Positions 52,380 to 62,091 of a stretch of DNA of 64,000 nucleotides are shown in pieces; the first letter of the stretch is position 1; each line of letters begins with the position of its first letter. A program made the position numbers and the translations under genes. The notes under the pieces were generated by a model that saw only the letters and a list, made by a program, of their open reading frames with translations, was not told the DNA's origin and did not search any database. Source of the DNA: Streptomyces sp. NBC_01237. Its GTDB lineage: Bacteria > Actinomycetota > Actinomycetes > Streptomycetales > Streptomycetaceae. The stretch is taken from assembly GCF_035917275.1 (NCBI RefSeq), contig NZ_CP108508.1:5022001-5086000 (forward strand), read 5' to 3'.

Positions 52380-54893
52380 CTACGGCTTCGCGTCGTCGGC
52401 CAGTTCCGCCACGCCCGTGATGCGGTGCAGCGGATAGGTGCGGACCTCGTCGGCCGTGTGGTCGTACGCCGTGACGAAGCCGCCCTCCACCCGGACCGGC
52501 GCGATCACCCGCTGGCTGGCCGCGCCCTCCGCGTTGACGTAGCCGATCCAGACCGCCGAGCCCGTCATGGCGGCGGCCTGGACCGTGGCCAGGGTCTCCG
52601 CCGACGTCGTACGGGGCAGGGAGCCCGCGGCCGTCGGGGCGGCGGGGCCCTCCCCGGAGTCCTTGCGGACGACCGTCGCGGCCGTGTCCCCGGCCCGGAT
52701 CGCCCGCACCGCCGCGCCCAGCAGGGTCCCGTCCGGTACGGGCGGGCCCTCGGGTACGGGCACGGGGGCCGTCCGGGGAGGGGTGCGGCGGGCGCCCGCC
52801 CGGGTGATCAGGACGTCGCCCTCGGCCGACTCGGCGGCCGGGGCGTAGCCCATCTCGCGCAGCCCTTCGAGCAGGGACGCCGGGTCGGTCTGGGCGGCCA
52901 GCACGGTCGGCGCGAGCCGGCGCAGCCGCAGGGTGGCCGAGCGCTTGTCGGCGAGGATCTCGTTCAGTACGGCCTCGTCGTCGCAGCGCACGTACGCGGA
53001 AGCGGCGCCGATCCGCAGATGGCCGTGGCGCCGGGCCACGTCGTCGATGAGGTAGCTGAGCGGCTGGGGCACCGGCGTACGGCTGTGCGCGGCCAGGAAC
53101 GCGTGCAGGTCGGAGGCGGCCTGCCCGGCGTCCAGCGCGCGGCGCACGGAACCGGGCGTGAAGCGGTACACCGTCGCGCCGCCCTTGGACTCGACGTCCG
53201 CGAGGACCGACAGCATCTCGGCCAGCGGGCGTTCCAGCGGTCCGGGGGCGACGGCCGTCAGGTCGGCCTGGAGCAGGACGTGGCTGAGCGGTTCGGGGAT
53301 CAGCGGGGCGAGCCGGGCGGCGGCCGCGGCGGGTCCGTCGGCCAGCAGCGCGCGGGCCTGCGAGGAGAGGGCGCCCCGGCCCGTGATGCCCAGCAGTTCC
53401 GCCTCGTTGACCGTCCACAGGGCGAGCCGGGACCGCAGGTCGGAGGTGTCCCCCGGCGAGGAGGGCGAGGCTTCGGCGGTACGGGGGACCCCGGGCGCAC
53501 CGGGGGTTCGGGCGCCTCCGCGCAGGGGGCGTTCCCAGCGCAGCCGGGCCAGCAGTGTCACCGGGTCGGGCGCGGTCCCCGGCGGCAGCGCCGCGAACAG
53601 GGCCAGCACCCGGTGGCGTACCTCCGGCGCGGCCGAGCGGTCCAGTTCCGGGCCCAGGGCGGACAGCGCCCGGCCCTTGGCGTCCTGGCCGCCGACCAGA
53701 CCGGCCGTGCGGGTGGCGGCGAGCCAGGCGGCGGCGAGCTGTGCCCAGCGGTCCTGGGCGGGGAGTTCCAGCCAGTCGTCGTACGCCGGTGTCGCCGCAT
53801 ACCGCTCGTCGCTCTCCCCGTCGGCGGCCAGCAGCCCGGCCGCGTAGGCGAGTTCCACCCAGAACGCGGCGATCGGCTCCGACACGTCCATCGCGTTGGC
53901 GGCCCGCTTCAGTTCGCGCACGCTCAGCCCGCCCGCGCGCAGGATCGCGGGGCCGCCGCCGTTCCAGAGCTTCAGCAGGTCCTCGATCGTGGACAGGGCC
54001 ATGAACGCCTGACCGGCCGCCGCGCTGTCCACGGCCTGGGGATCACGTTCGGCGGACGCCGCGACGACTGGTGGCACCGGCTCCGGTACGCGGTGGGCGC
54101 GCCCGGCCCGCAGATGCAGCGCCGCCTCGCGCGGCAGCACGACGGTGCGCGTCGACACCGGCAGCAGCAGCCCCCGGTCGCGCAGCCACCGCACGGGCGG
54201 CGCGGGGTTCGGTGTGATCTCCCCGTACGGCGGCCCCCACACCAGCCGGTCCAGCACGGACAGCGCCTCGACCGGGGCGGTGTCCAGGAGCGCCGCCATC
54301 CTGGTCCGGTCCGTGAACAGCCCGGCCAGCGCGGTGACGGCCGAGACCGGGTCGTGGGTGGCGGGCAGCCCGACCGCGGTCAGGATCTCCTGGAGCCGGC
54401 CGGGCGACATGCCGGCCGTCGCCTCGGCGACGGTCGGGCCGAGACCGGTGGGGGAGGGGTGCTGCGGGGAAGGGGCGAGCAGTTCCCGGGCCGTGCGGAC
54501 CAGGCGCAGCCGGTCGTCCTCACCCCAGACGAGGGCCTGTTCGCGCAGGGTGGCCAGGGCGGCGGGCAGCGCGGCGGTGATCGCGGTGCCCGCGTCGTCG
54601 CGGTGGTCCCCATCGTCCTGGCCGTCACCGGTGAGCAGCGAGAGCAGCGTGTCGTACGGCGCCGGGTCGGGCGCCACGGCCAGCGCCTCCGCGGTCTGGA
54701 GCGCGAACCGGTCGAGGTGTTCCAGCGCACGGACGACGGAGGCACGGGTGCCCGCTCTCGTCGCGAGCTGGGTGATGTCGTTCGGTACGGGGCTGAGGAG
54801 ATCGGGGCGGGCACGCAGCAGCCCGGCCAGCGATTCGTCGCCCCGGGCGCGCAGAGCTTCGGCGAGCGTGCGCGGTGGTGTGGTCGTCCCCAT
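52380..54893 (-). CDS. Helicase-associated (XPB/Ssl2 N-terminal-like) protein
   Basis: An 837-aa protein found beside XPB helicases in actinobacteria. Winged-helix-like modules recur (RALEHLDRFALQTAEALAV, RWLRDRGLLLPVS), and a C-terminal part (YVRCDDEAVLNEILADKRSATLRLRRLAPTVLAAQ) matches a helicase C-terminal-like domain with no Walker motifs. A final WYL-like stretch (VWIGYVNAEGAASQRVIAPVRVEGGFVTAYD) probably binds a ligand or nucleic acid. It may regulate or assist the helicase 244 bp downstream. Confidence 0.83.
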   Translation of the reverse strand: MGTTTPPRTLAEALRARGDESLAGLLRARPDLLSPVPNDITQLATRAGTRASVVRALEHLDRFALQTAEALAVAPDPAPYDTLLSLLTGDGQDDGDHRDDAGTAITAALPAALATLREQALVWGEDDRLRLVRTARELLAPSPQHPSPTGLGPTVAEATAGMSPGRLQEILTAVGLPATHDPVSAVTALAGLFTDRTRMAALLDTAPVEALSVLDRLVWGPPYGEITPNPAPPVRWLRDRGLLLPVSTRTVVLPREAALHLRAGRAHRVPEPVPPVVAASAERDPQAVDSAAAGQAFMALSTIEDLLKLWNGGGPAILRAGGLSVRELKRAANAMDVSEPIAAFWVELAYAAGLLAADGESDERYAATPAYDDWLELPAQDRWAQLAAAWLAATRTAGLVGGQDAKGRALSALGPELDRSAAPEVRHRVLALFAALPPGTAPDPVTLLARLRWERPLRGGARTPGAPGVPRTAEASPSSPGDTSDLRSRLALWTVNEAELLGITGRGALSSQARALLADGPAAAAARLAPLIPEPLSHVLLQADLTAVAPGPLERPLAEMLSVLADVESKGGATVYRFTPGSVRRALDAGQAASDLHAFLAAHSRTPVPQPLSYLIDDVARRHGHLRIGAASAYVRCDDEAVLNEILADKRSATLRLRRLAPTVLAAQTDPASLLEGLREMGYAPAAESAEGDVLITRAGARRTPPRTAPVPVPEGPPVPDGTLLGAAVRAIRAGDTAATVVRKDSGEGPAAPTAAGSLPRTTSAETLATVQAAAMTGSAVWIGYVNAEGAASQRVIAPVRVEGGFVTAYDHTADEVRTYPLHRITGVAELADDAKP

Positions 54894-54956
54894 CCGTCCC
54901 ACGGTAGCCCCTGGAACGCTACCGTCGGGGCAGGGCCGGTAGAGGGGAACCATCGA

Positions 54957-56273
54957 GTGGGGATCGAGAGCGACCAGCTCGTCTACGACTATCTGAGCCG
55001 GGTCGGGGACCTGGCCCAGCAACAGCAGCTGCCGTCGGGCACCAGAATGCGGCTCGTCTCGACGCTGCGGGGCGAGATCGACCGGCAGCGCGACAGGGAC
55101 GGTACGGACACCCCGGCGTCGGTGCGGCGCATCATCGGCAGGCTCGGTACGCCGGACGAACTGGTGGCCGCGGCGGTCGAGTCGGGCGACGGATCGGTGC
55201 CGCTGCCGTCGGCGCGGGCCGCGGCCGATCCGCCGCGCGGCGCGGGCGGCGGTGCGGGTGGCGGGCAGCGGCGGGGCGTTCCCCGGCCCCGGAGCGGGTT
55301 GCTCCGCAAGGAGCCGAAAGCCGGTTCCGGGCGGGGCGCGTCGGAGGGGCCCGGCCGCTTGCGGGAGAGCGGCGAAACCCGGGGGAGCGGAAAGAACCGG
55401 GAGAGCGGGAAGAGCCACGAGAGCGGGAAGAACCGCGAGAGCGGGAAGAACCGCGAGAGCGGGAAGAACCGCGAGAGCGGGAAGAACCGCGAGCGCCCGG
55501 AGAGCGCGGATGCGGCCGAGGAGGCCGTCGCCGCCCCGGCGTACGCCTGGCCGGACCCCTCCGCACCGCATGTGCTCGGCAGCGACCAGCAGGGTCCGTC
55601 CGGCGGTGAGCCCGACTGGTGGCGCATCGAACCGGGGCCGTTCGGCGACGGCGAGCGCGTGCCGGGGTTCGTCGGCGGTGTGGAGATCCCCGAGATCCTG
55701 AGGCCGCCGAGGCGCCGTGACCCGGCCGAGGACGAGGAGGCCGACGGCTTCGAGGACGAGTACGGCGAGGAGGGCGACGGCGGCGAGGACGGCCGAGACG
55801 GCGAGAACACTGCGGGCGAGGCCGGGGAGGGCGACGGGCAGCCCGCGAAGCGCGGTCTCGTACGTCGCCGGCTGCCGAGGCTGCGCCGCCGCAGGCCCGC
55901 CGCCGCCGAGCCGTCCGCCGCGGCGCCGAAGGGCCGCACCTCGCATCCGCTGCTGCTGCTGGCCGCGGCCCTGCTGGCCGGCGGCGCGCTGACCGGTTCC
56001 TGGCTGGCCCTGGCGGGCGGCTGGCTGCTCGCGTACAGCTCGCGCACCCTCTCCCGGGCCGAGGCGAAGTGGGCCGCGATGGGCCTGCCGGGCGTGGTGG
56101 TGGCCGCGGCGGTGGTGTGGGTGTGGGGCCGGATGGAGGGGCGCTGGGGGGAGCCCATCCTTGAGGGCCAGATGCGGGACGCGCTGGTGGGGGCGTGGCC
56201 GGTGGTGGTCAGGACGGCGGCGGTGGCCTCGGCGCTGTACCTGGTGTGGCGGGGCCGGAGACGCACGACCTGA
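54957..56273 (+). CDS. Membrane protein with N-terminal helical domain and hexapeptide repeats
   Basis: A 438-aa protein. The N-terminal about 80 residues (LVYDYLSRVGDLAQQQQL, TPASVRRIIGRLGTPDELVAAAV) look like the HAAS-type helical domain often paired with PadR regulators. Then comes an unstructured charged linker with six-residue ESGKNR repeats, an acidic stretch, and three C-terminal membrane helices (about 330-435). GAGGGGA precedes GTG 54957. Divergent from the helicase-associated gene across 63 bp. Function unknown. Confidence 0.75.
   Translation: MGIESDQLVYDYLSRVGDLAQQQQLPSGTRMRLVSTLRGEIDRQRDRDGTDTPASVRRIIGRLGTPDELVAAAVESGDGSVPLPSARAAADPPRGAGGGAGGGQRRGVPRPRSGLLRKEPKAGSGRGASEGPGRLRESGETRGSGKNRESGKSHESGKNRESGKNRESGKNRESGKNRERPESADAAEEAVAAPAYAWPDPSAPHVLGSDQQGPSGGEPDWWRIEPGPFGDGERVPGFVGGVEIPEILRPPRRRDPAEDEEADGFEDEYGEEGDGGEDGRDGENTAGEAGEGDGQPAKRGLVRRRLPRLRRRRPAAAEPSAAAPKGRTSHPLLLLAAALLAGGALTGSWLALAGGWLLAYSSRTLSRAEAKWAAMGLPGVVVAAAVVWVWGRMEGRWGEPILEGQMRDALVGAWPVVVRTAAVASALYLVWRGRRRTT
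55401..55490. repeat. 18-bp in-frame tandem repeats
   Basis: Five consecutive 18-bp units with consensus GAGAGCGGGAAGAACCGC (55401-55490), the last four identical, with a diverged copy before them. Each encodes six residues of the charged linker. Confidence 0.93.
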
Positions 56274-56290
56274 GCCCCGCCCGCAGTGTC

Positions 56291-56330
56291 CGGGCGGGCC
56301 GCGCCCCCTCTGCCGGGCGCGGCCCGCCCG
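56291..56330. terminator. Bidirectional terminator
   Basis: Perfect 16-bp arms CGGGCGGGCCGCGCCC and its complement with an 8-nt loop, between the converging membrane-protein and siderophore-binding genes. Confidence 0.9.
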
Positions 56331-56337
56331 AAGGGCC

Positions 56338-57318
56338 TTACTTCGTCAGGTCGGCCTGGAACTCGTCCAGGATCAGGCCCGCGGCGGTGTAGCCGATGCC
56401 CGCGATCCACAGCCGGTCGTCGACCTTGAAGACCTTGCCGTTCTTCGACGCCTTCAGGTTCTTCCACAGGCCGCTGTTCATCGTCTTCGTGGTCCCCGCC
56501 TTGCCCGGGTCGCCGTACGTGGACGTGAAGACGACGTCCGCGTCCGCCAGGTCGATCTTCTCGGGGGACACGTCGTACGAGAACCCGTCCTTCGCCTTGT
56601 CCGTGATCGCGGGGCGGCCCATGCCGAGGTCGGCGAGGAGCGAACCGATGTAGTTCTGCTTGCCGTAGATACGGATCTCCGCGCCCTCGACGAAGCGGAC
56701 GAAGTTGACCTCCGTGGCCGCCGCCTTCTCCTTGCCGCCGATCGCCTCCGTCACCTTCGCCACATGGGCGTCGTACGCCGCGATGACCTTCTTGGCCTCG
56801 GCCTTCTTGCCGAGCGCGTCCGCGTGCAGCTGGAAGTTCTCCTTCCAGGCGCTGCCGGTCGCCTCCGTCATCACGGTCGGGGCGATCTTGCTGAGCTGCT
56901 CGTAACGGTCCCCGTCACGGACCTTGCTGGTGAGGATCAGATCGGGCTTGAGGGCGGCGACGGCCTCCATGTTCGGGTTGGCGATCTCACCGACCTGCTT
57001 GATGTCCTTCGTCTCGCTCGCGGGCAGGTAGGAGGGGAAACTGTCCTCCGCCGCCGAGTGCGTCGCGCCGACCGGCCGGACGCCGAGGCTGAGCGCGGAG
57101 TCCAGCTCGCCGCTGTCCAGGACGACGACCCGCTTCGGCGCCACGGGCACCTCGACGTTCCCGTTCACGGTGCTGACCGTGTGCGTCCCGCTCCCGGCCG
57201 CCTTGGAACCGGAATCCCCATCCCCGTCCGAGGAGCCGCACGCGGAGAGGGCGAGCGCGGCGGTCACGGCGAGCGAGCCGGCGACCAGGCCGCGGCGGTT
57301 GCGGAGTGAGGCGGTCAT
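56338..57318 (-). CDS. Fe3+-siderophore-binding lipoprotein
   Basis: A 326-aa FecB/FepB-type receptor of a siderophore ABC importer. Signal peptide and lipobox LSAC (Cys27) are followed by the binding fold: [30 protein letters not shown] and TSTYGDPGK. The last gene of a four-gene operon whose members overlap by 4 bp each. The particular siderophore cannot be told. Confidence 0.92.
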   Translation of the reverse strand: MTASLRNRRGLVAGSLAVTAALALSACGSSDGDGDSGSKAAGSGTHTVSTVNGNVEVPVAPKRVVVLDSGELDSALSLGVRPVGATHSAAEDSFPSYLPASETKDIKQVGEIANPNMEAVAALKPDLILTSKVRDGDRYEQLSKIAPTVMTEATGSAWKENFQLHADALGKKAEAKKVIAAYDAHVAKVTEAIGGKEKAAATEVNFVRFVEGAEIRIYGKQNYIGSLLADLGMGRPAITDKAKDGFSYDVSPEKIDLADADVVFTSTYGDPGKAGTTKTMNSGLWKNLKASKNGKVFKVDDRLWIAGIGYTAAGLILDEFQADLTK

Positions 57319-58190
57319 GTCTGGGGAGCCTTTCGGAGAGGGGAGGGGGACGGCGTCCAGGGGGCGCCGGGCACGACGAGCGGCGAACCCGTCACCGGGT
57401 CCGGGACGATCACCGCGTCCAGGCCGAAGACCTCGCGTACGAGTTCGGCGGTCACGACATCGCCGGGGTGGCCCTCGGCGACGATCCGGCCCGCCTTCAT
57501 GGCGACCAGGTGGTCGGCGTACCGGGCGGCCTGGTTGAGGTCGTGGAGCACGGTCACCACGGTCCGGCCCCGGGTGCCGTCCGCCGCCGGGGCGGAGAGC
57601 TGGCGCACCAGGTCGAGGACCTCCACCTGGTGCGCGATGTCGAGATACGTCGTCGGTTCGTCGAGCAGCAGCAGATCGGTGTCCTGGGCGAGCGCCATCG
57701 CGATCCACACCCGCTGGCGCTGGCCGCCGGAGAGTTCGTCCACCGAACGGTCCGCGAGCGCCGAGACGTCGGTGCGCTCCATGGCGTCCGTGACCGCCCG
57801 CTCGTCCTCCTGCGACCACTGCTGCCACCAGTGCTGGTGCGGCTGGCGACCGCGGGCGACCAGGTCGGAGACGGTGATCGCCTCGGGGGCCACCGGGGTC
57901 TGCGGGAGCAGCCCGATCGACTGGGCGATCCTCTTCGTGGGGATCTTCGCGAGTTCGGTGCCGTCCAGGAGGACGGCCCCGCCGCGCGGCTTGAGGAGCC
58001 GGCCGAGCGCCCGCAGGGTGGTCGACTTGCCGCAGGCGTTCGGGCCGACGATGACGGTGACCCGGCCGTCGGGCACGGCGAGGTCCAGCTCGTGGACGAC
58101 GGTGCGGTCCTCGTAGGCGAGGGTCAGTCCGCGGGCCGCGAGCCTGCTCGTCGCCTCCGCCACCTCGGTCGGACGGGTCGTCGTGCTCAT
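57315..58190 (-). CDS. Siderophore ABC transporter ATPase
   Basis: A 291-aa FecE/FepC-type ATPase with Walker [11 protein letters not shown]-loop LLPQ, signature LSGGQRQR, Walker B LLLLDEPT and HDLNQAARY. The family typically ends near residue 265; this one carries a short Pro-rich tail. Overlaps its neighbours by ATGA on both sides, so all four proteins are produced together. Confidence 0.95.
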   Translation of the reverse strand: MSTTTRPTEVAEATSRLAARGLTLAYEDRTVVHELDLAVPDGRVTVIVGPNACGKSTTLRALGRLLKPRGGAVLLDGTELAKIPTKRIAQSIGLLPQTPVAPEAITVSDLVARGRQPHQHWWQQWSQEDERAVTDAMERTDVSALADRSVDELSGGQRQRVWIAMALAQDTDLLLLDEPTTYLDIAHQVEVLDLVRQLSAPAADGTRGRTVVTVLHDLNQAARYADHLVAMKAGRIVAEGHPGDVVTAELVREVFGLDAVIVPDPVTGSPLVVPGAPWTPSPSPLRKAPQT

Positions 58191-59293
58191 GCCTTGCCTC
58201 CACTGCGGCCGCCGTGGCCACGGATGATCAGCCAGATCAGATACGGGGCGCCGACCGCCGCCGTCAGAACACCCACCGGGAGTTCGGTGGGGGAGAAGAG
58301 CCTGCGGGCGAGCAGATCGGCGAAGACGACGATCACCGCGCCGAGCAGCGCCGAGCAGAACAGCGGGATCTGTGCCGTGCGCGTCATCCGGCGGGCGATC
58401 TGCGGGGCCAGCAGCGCCACGAAGTCCACCGGCCCGGCCGTCCCCGTCGCCACGGACGCCAGGATCACGCCGAGTGCGACGAGCCCCAGCCGTACCCGCC
58501 CCAGGCGCACCCCGAGCGCGGTCGCGGTGTCGTCGTCCATCGTGACGGTGCGCTGCGCGCGGGAGGCCCACAGCACGGCGGGCAGCAGGATCAGCAGCGT
58601 CCAGCCGATCGGCGCCGCCTCCTCCCAGCCGCGGCCGTTGAGCGAGCCGGTCATCCAGATCTGCGCCTGCTGGGCGACCAGGTAGTCGCCCTTCGTCAGG
58701 AACAGGGTGGTGACCGACCGCAGCGCGATGGCGAAGCCGATGCCGATGAGCACGAAGCGGGTGGCGTGCAGCCCGCCGCGCCAGGCGAAGGCGTACACGA
58801 GGGCCGCCGCGGCGACACCGCCGATCACCGACAGATAGGGCAGGACGGTGTAGGAGGTCAGGCCGAACGTCATCGCGCCGACCGTCAGCGCGCTCGCGCC
58901 CTGGCTGATGCCGATGATGTCCGGGCTGGCGAGCGGATTGCGGGCCACGGTCTGGATCAGCGCCCCGGCGATCCCGAAGGCCGCGCCGACGAGGAGCCCG
59001 ACGACCATGCGCGGCAGCCGCAGCGTGCCCACGACCAGTTCGTCCGGCGACGGCTGCCCGAGGACCACCCTGACCGCCTCGGCGGGAGCGACGAAGCTCT
59101 CGCCGACACAGAGGTACGCGACACAGATCAGGGCGAGGAGGACGGCGAGGGCGGCCGCGACGACGGCGGCGCGGCGGTGCAGCAGGAACCGTCCGCGCGC
59201 CCCGATCCGGACGACCGAGTAGCCGGCGGGCCGCACCGGGGGGCGTACCGGGGCGGTGGTCCCGGCCAGGGTCCCGTTCGTGGTCCCGGTCAT
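58187..59293 (-). CDS. Siderophore ABC permease (FecCD family)
   Basis: A 368-aa membrane permease with ten predicted helices; the FecCD signature [25 protein letters not shown] and [17 protein letters not shown] cytoplasmic coupling loop are clear. Pairs with the next permease as a heterodimer above the ATPase. The N-terminal 40 residues are a Thr/Pro-rich cytoplasmic tail. Confidence 0.94.
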   Translation of the reverse strand: MTGTTNGTLAGTTAPVRPPVRPAGYSVVRIGARGRFLLHRRAAVVAAALAVLLALICVAYLCVGESFVAPAEAVRVVLGQPSPDELVVGTLRLPRMVVGLLVGAAFGIAGALIQTVARNPLASPDIIGISQGASALTVGAMTFGLTSYTVLPYLSVIGGVAAAALVYAFAWRGGLHATRFVLIGIGFAIALRSVTTLFLTKGDYLVAQQAQIWMTGSLNGRGWEEAAPIGWTLLILLPAVLWASRAQRTVTMDDDTATALGVRLGRVRLGLVALGVILASVATGTAGPVDFVALLAPQIARRMTRTAQIPLFCSALLGAVIVVFADLLARRLFSPTELPVGVLTAAVGAPYLIWLIIRGHGGRSGGKA

Positions 59294-60300
59294 GCGGGCA
59301 CCGCCTTCCGGCGCACCAGCGCCACCAGGAACGGCACCCCGATGAGGGCCGTCATCACACCCGCCGGTACCTCGCTGGGCGGGAAGAGGACGCGGCCGAT
59401 GACGTCGGAGACGAGCAGCATCACGGGGCCGATCAGGGCCGCCATCGGCAGCACCCAGCGGTGGTCGTTGCCGACGATCGCGCGGGCGATGTGCGGGACG
59501 GCGAGGCCGATGAAGGCGATCGGTCCGGCGGCGGCGACCCCGGCGCCGGTCAGCACGGTCGCCCCGATGCCGCCGACGATCCGTACCGTCGCCACCTTCT
59601 GCCCCAGGCCCTTCGCCATGTCCTCGCCCAGCGCGAGCGCGTCGAGCCCGCGCGCCACGGAGAGCACGAGGACCGTGCCGAGGAGGAGGAACGGCCAGAT
59701 CTGCTGGGCCACCTCCGCCTCGCGTCCGGCGATGGAACCGACCTGCCAGAAGCGGAACTCGTCCAGCGCGGACGCCTTCGTCGTGAGCACCGCCATGGTC
59801 ACCGACACCAGCAGCGCGTTGATCGCGGCGCCGCCCAGCGCGAGCTTCACCGGCGTCGCGCCGCCGCGTCCGCTGGACGCGATGGCGTACACCGCCACGG
59901 AGGCGACCGCGGCGCCCGCGAACGCGAACCAGACGTAGCCGGTGAGCGTGTGGATCCCGGCGTACGCGATGGCCAGCACCACGCCGACCGACGCCCCCTG
60001 GCTGATACCGAGGATGCCGGGGTCGGCGATCGGGTTGCGGGTGATGCCCTGGAGCACCGTGCCCGCGAGGGCCAGCGACGCACCGACCATCAGCCCGATG
60101 AGGGTGCGCGGCACCCGCATGTTCCGGATGACCTCGGCGGCGTCGGAGTGCCCGCCGTGCAGCAGTGCGTCGAACACCTCGGACGGGGCGATGGAGCGCG
60201 CCCCCACGGCGAGGCTGAGCAGAACGGCCAGCAACAGCGCCACGACGGCCGCCGCCGTCGCGAAGGCGCGTCTGGAGAGGCGTGGTGCGGCGGCTGACAT
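59290..60300 (-). CDS. Siderophore ABC permease (FecCD family)
   Basis: A 336-aa second FecCD permease with [22 protein letters not shown] and [12 protein letters not shown] motifs. First gene of the uptake operon. ATG 60300 (MSAAAPRLS) is chosen; an in-frame start at 60381 would leave only 10 bp to the iron box and add 27 unrelated residues. Expression is probably repressed by a DmdR/IdeR-type regulator when iron is plentiful. Confidence 0.93.
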   Translation of the reverse strand: MSAAAPRLSRRAFATAAAVVALLLAVLLSLAVGARSIAPSEVFDALLHGGHSDAAEVIRNMRVPRTLIGLMVGASLALAGTVLQGITRNPIADPGILGISQGASVGVVLAIAYAGIHTLTGYVWFAFAGAAVASVAVYAIASSGRGGATPVKLALGGAAINALLVSVTMAVLTTKASALDEFRFWQVGSIAGREAEVAQQIWPFLLLGTVLVLSVARGLDALALGEDMAKGLGQKVATVRIVGGIGATVLTGAGVAAAGPIAFIGLAVPHIARAIVGNDHRWVLPMAALIGPVMLLVSDVIGRVLFPPSEVPAGVMTALIGVPFLVALVRRKAVPA

Positions 60301-60390
60301 CTGACCCAATCGGCAACGGACACGGGCGCGCGCGGGACGGGCACGGGACGTGTGGTGGTGTGGCACGTCGGCCGCGGGCACGGGTGCGGG

Positions 60391-60409
60391 ACAAGTAAGG
60401 CTTAGCTAA
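60391..60409. promoter_or_regulatory. Iron box-like site (DmdR/IdeR)
   Basis: ACAAGTAAGGCTTAGCTAA matches the 19-bp iron-box consensus TTAGGTTAGGCTAACCTAA at 13 positions, with a CTTAGCTAAG palindrome inside the extended site. It lies 91 bp upstream of the permease start and 53 bp from the divergent HAD gene. Confidence 0.7.
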
Positions 60410-60461
60410 GTCATCAGTCTAAGCGGCGCGATTTCGTGGGCCCAGGGGGCCGGTCGGCACA

Positions 60462-61106
60462 ATGGCCACCATGGCTTCGCACACGTCTTCGCATCCCCTG
60501 ACGGTCGGCTTCGACCTCGACATGACGCTCATCGACTCCCGGCCCGGCATCAGGGCCAACTACCGGGCGCTGTCGGTCGAGACGGGCGTGCCGATCGACG
60601 CCGACCTGGTCGTCAGCAGGCTCGGCCCGCCCGTGGAGGACGAGCTGGCGAACTGGTACCCGGCCCACGAGGTGGCCGCGACCGCCGACCGCTACCGGGA
60701 GATCTATCCCACACACGCGATCACCCCGACCCCGGCCCTGCCCGGCGCGCGGGAGGCCATCGGGGCGGTGCGGGCGCTGGGCGGCCGGACGCTCGTCGTC
60801 ACCGCCAAGTACGAGCCGAGCGCGCGACTGCACCTCTCCCACCTCGGGATCGAGCCGGACGCGCTGATCGGACGGCTCTGGGCGGAGGCCAAGGCGCGGG
60901 CGCTGCTCGAACACGGCGCGCAGGTGTACGTCGGCGACCACACCGGGGACGTGCGGGGAGCCCGCGCGGCCGGCGCGCTGTCGGTCGGCGTCACGACGGG
61001 CCCGTGCGACGCGGCCGAACTGCGGGAGGCGGGCGCGGACGTGATCCTCTCGGATCTCACGGAGTTCCCGGCCTGGCTGCGTACGTTCGCGGAGACCCGC
61101 GGCTGA
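60462..61106 (+). CDS. HAD-family phosphatase
   Basis: A 214-aa HAD hydrolase, phosphoglycolate phosphatase-like, with motif I DLDMTLID (D18, D20 by ATG 60462), a helical cap, the VVTAKYE motif II Thr, and GDHTGDVRGA (motif IV). Substrate unknown. Single gene divergent from the iron operon. A second ATG at 60471 is possible. A 15-bp GACGCACCGCGACCG-type repeat (three copies, about 61112-61155) follows. Confidence 0.85.
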   Translation: MATMASHTSSHPLTVGFDLDMTLIDSRPGIRANYRALSVETGVPIDADLVVSRLGPPVEDELANWYPAHEVAATADRYREIYPTHAITPTPALPGAREAIGAVRALGGRTLVVTAKYEPSARLHLSHLGIEPDALIGRLWAEAKARALLEHGAQVYVGDHTGDVRGARAAGALSVGVTTGPCDAAELREAGADVILSDLTEFPAWLRTFAETRG

Positions 61107-61246
61107 GGCGAGACGCACCGCGACCGGACGCACCGCGACCGGACGCACCGCGACGGGACGGGCGGGACGCCGCGCGCCGGGCCCGGTGCGCGGCTGACGC
61201 GGGACGACGCTTCGGGGGCGGTGCGGGGCGTCCGTCCCGTGCCGCG

Positions 61247-61486
61247 TTACGAGCGGCTCGCGGCTCGCTTCGGGGAGCTGGTCCAGGCCGACCGCACGAC
61301 CCCCGCCGCCGCGATCAGGAACCCCACGCCCATCAGCATGCAGACCGCGTACGCGATCGAGGGGAACGGGTCCGTACCCAGGAAAAGTGGGGCCACTGTG
61401 ACCAGTGTGGCCAGTGCGCCGACGAAGAAAACGATCGCGCCGACCTGAACCAGCCGGTCACCTGCGCCAGAAGGAGTAGTACTCAC
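61247..61486 (-). CDS. Small two-helix membrane protein
   Basis: A 79-aa protein with two membrane helices (VQVGAIVFFVGALATLVTVAPLFLG and AYAVCMLMGVGFLIAAAGVV). Conserved-looking Streptomyces protein of unknown function. The start is GTG 61486 in GGCGGGGTG. Diverges from the extended cold-shock gene across 168 bp. Confidence 0.72.
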   Translation of the reverse strand: MSTTPSGAGDRLVQVGAIVFFVGALATLVTVAPLFLGTDPFPSIAYAVCMLMGVGFLIAAAGVVRSAWTSSPKRAASRS

Positions 61487-61654
61487 CCCGCCAGGGTAGT
61501 TCCCAGCCCGGAGGAACCGTCCGGCGACGTCTTGTCACCGGCCCCAGGGCCATTAGCCTGGGACCCGGCGGGTCATGGGGACCCGCTGTACTGCTATCCG
61601 GAGCCGTTTTCCCGGCTCTCCCGCGCACCGACGAGTACGAGGACGAGGACAGAC

Positions 61655-62038
61655 GTGCCCACCGGCAAGGTCAAGTGGTTCAACAGCGAGAAGGGCTTCG
61701 GCTTTCTCTCCCGCGACGACGGCGGCGACGTCTTCGTCCACTCGTCGGTACTCCCTGCCGGCGTCGAGGTGCTCAAGCCGGGCCAGCGGGTGGAGTTCGG
61801 CGTTGTCGCAGGCCAACGCGGTGACCAGGCACTGTCCGTGGCGATCCTCGACCCCACACCGTCCGTCGCGGCCGCGCAGCGCCGCAAGCCGGACGAGCTG
61901 GCGTCGATCGTCCAGGACCTGACCACGCTCCTGGAGAACATCACGCCGACGCTGGAGCGGGGCCGCTACCCCGACAAGGTCGCGGGCGGGAAGATCGCGG
62001 GTCTGCTGCGGGCGGTCGCCGACCAGCTCGACGTGTAG
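61655..62038 (+). CDS. Cold-shock domain protein with C-terminal extension
   Basis: A 127-aa protein: a cold-shock domain (1-66; KGFGFLSRDD and DVFVHSSVL as RNP motifs) fused to a roughly 60-residue helical extension (ELASIVQDLTTLLENITPTLERGRYPDKVAGGKIAGLLRAVADQL). GTG 61655 follows GAGGAC. Differs from the short csp at 15281 in having the extension, a form I recall as common in actinobacteria. Probably an RNA-binding regulator. Confidence 0.9.
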   Translation: MPTGKVKWFNSEKGFGFLSRDDGGDVFVHSSVLPAGVEVLKPGQRVEFGVVAGQRGDQALSVAILDPTPSVAAAQRRKPDELASIVQDLTTLLENITPTLERGRYPDKVAGGKIAGLLRAVADQLDV

Positions 62039-62091
62039 TCCGGCGCGCGGCCCGGCACCGCGGGCCGCGTCAGGGGAACGACGGAGCGCCG

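Noticed and set aside
52104..54956. Long plus-strand extension upstream of the 54957 gene
   Set aside because: The extension is antisense to the helicase-associated gene; GTG 54957 has a good ribosome site.
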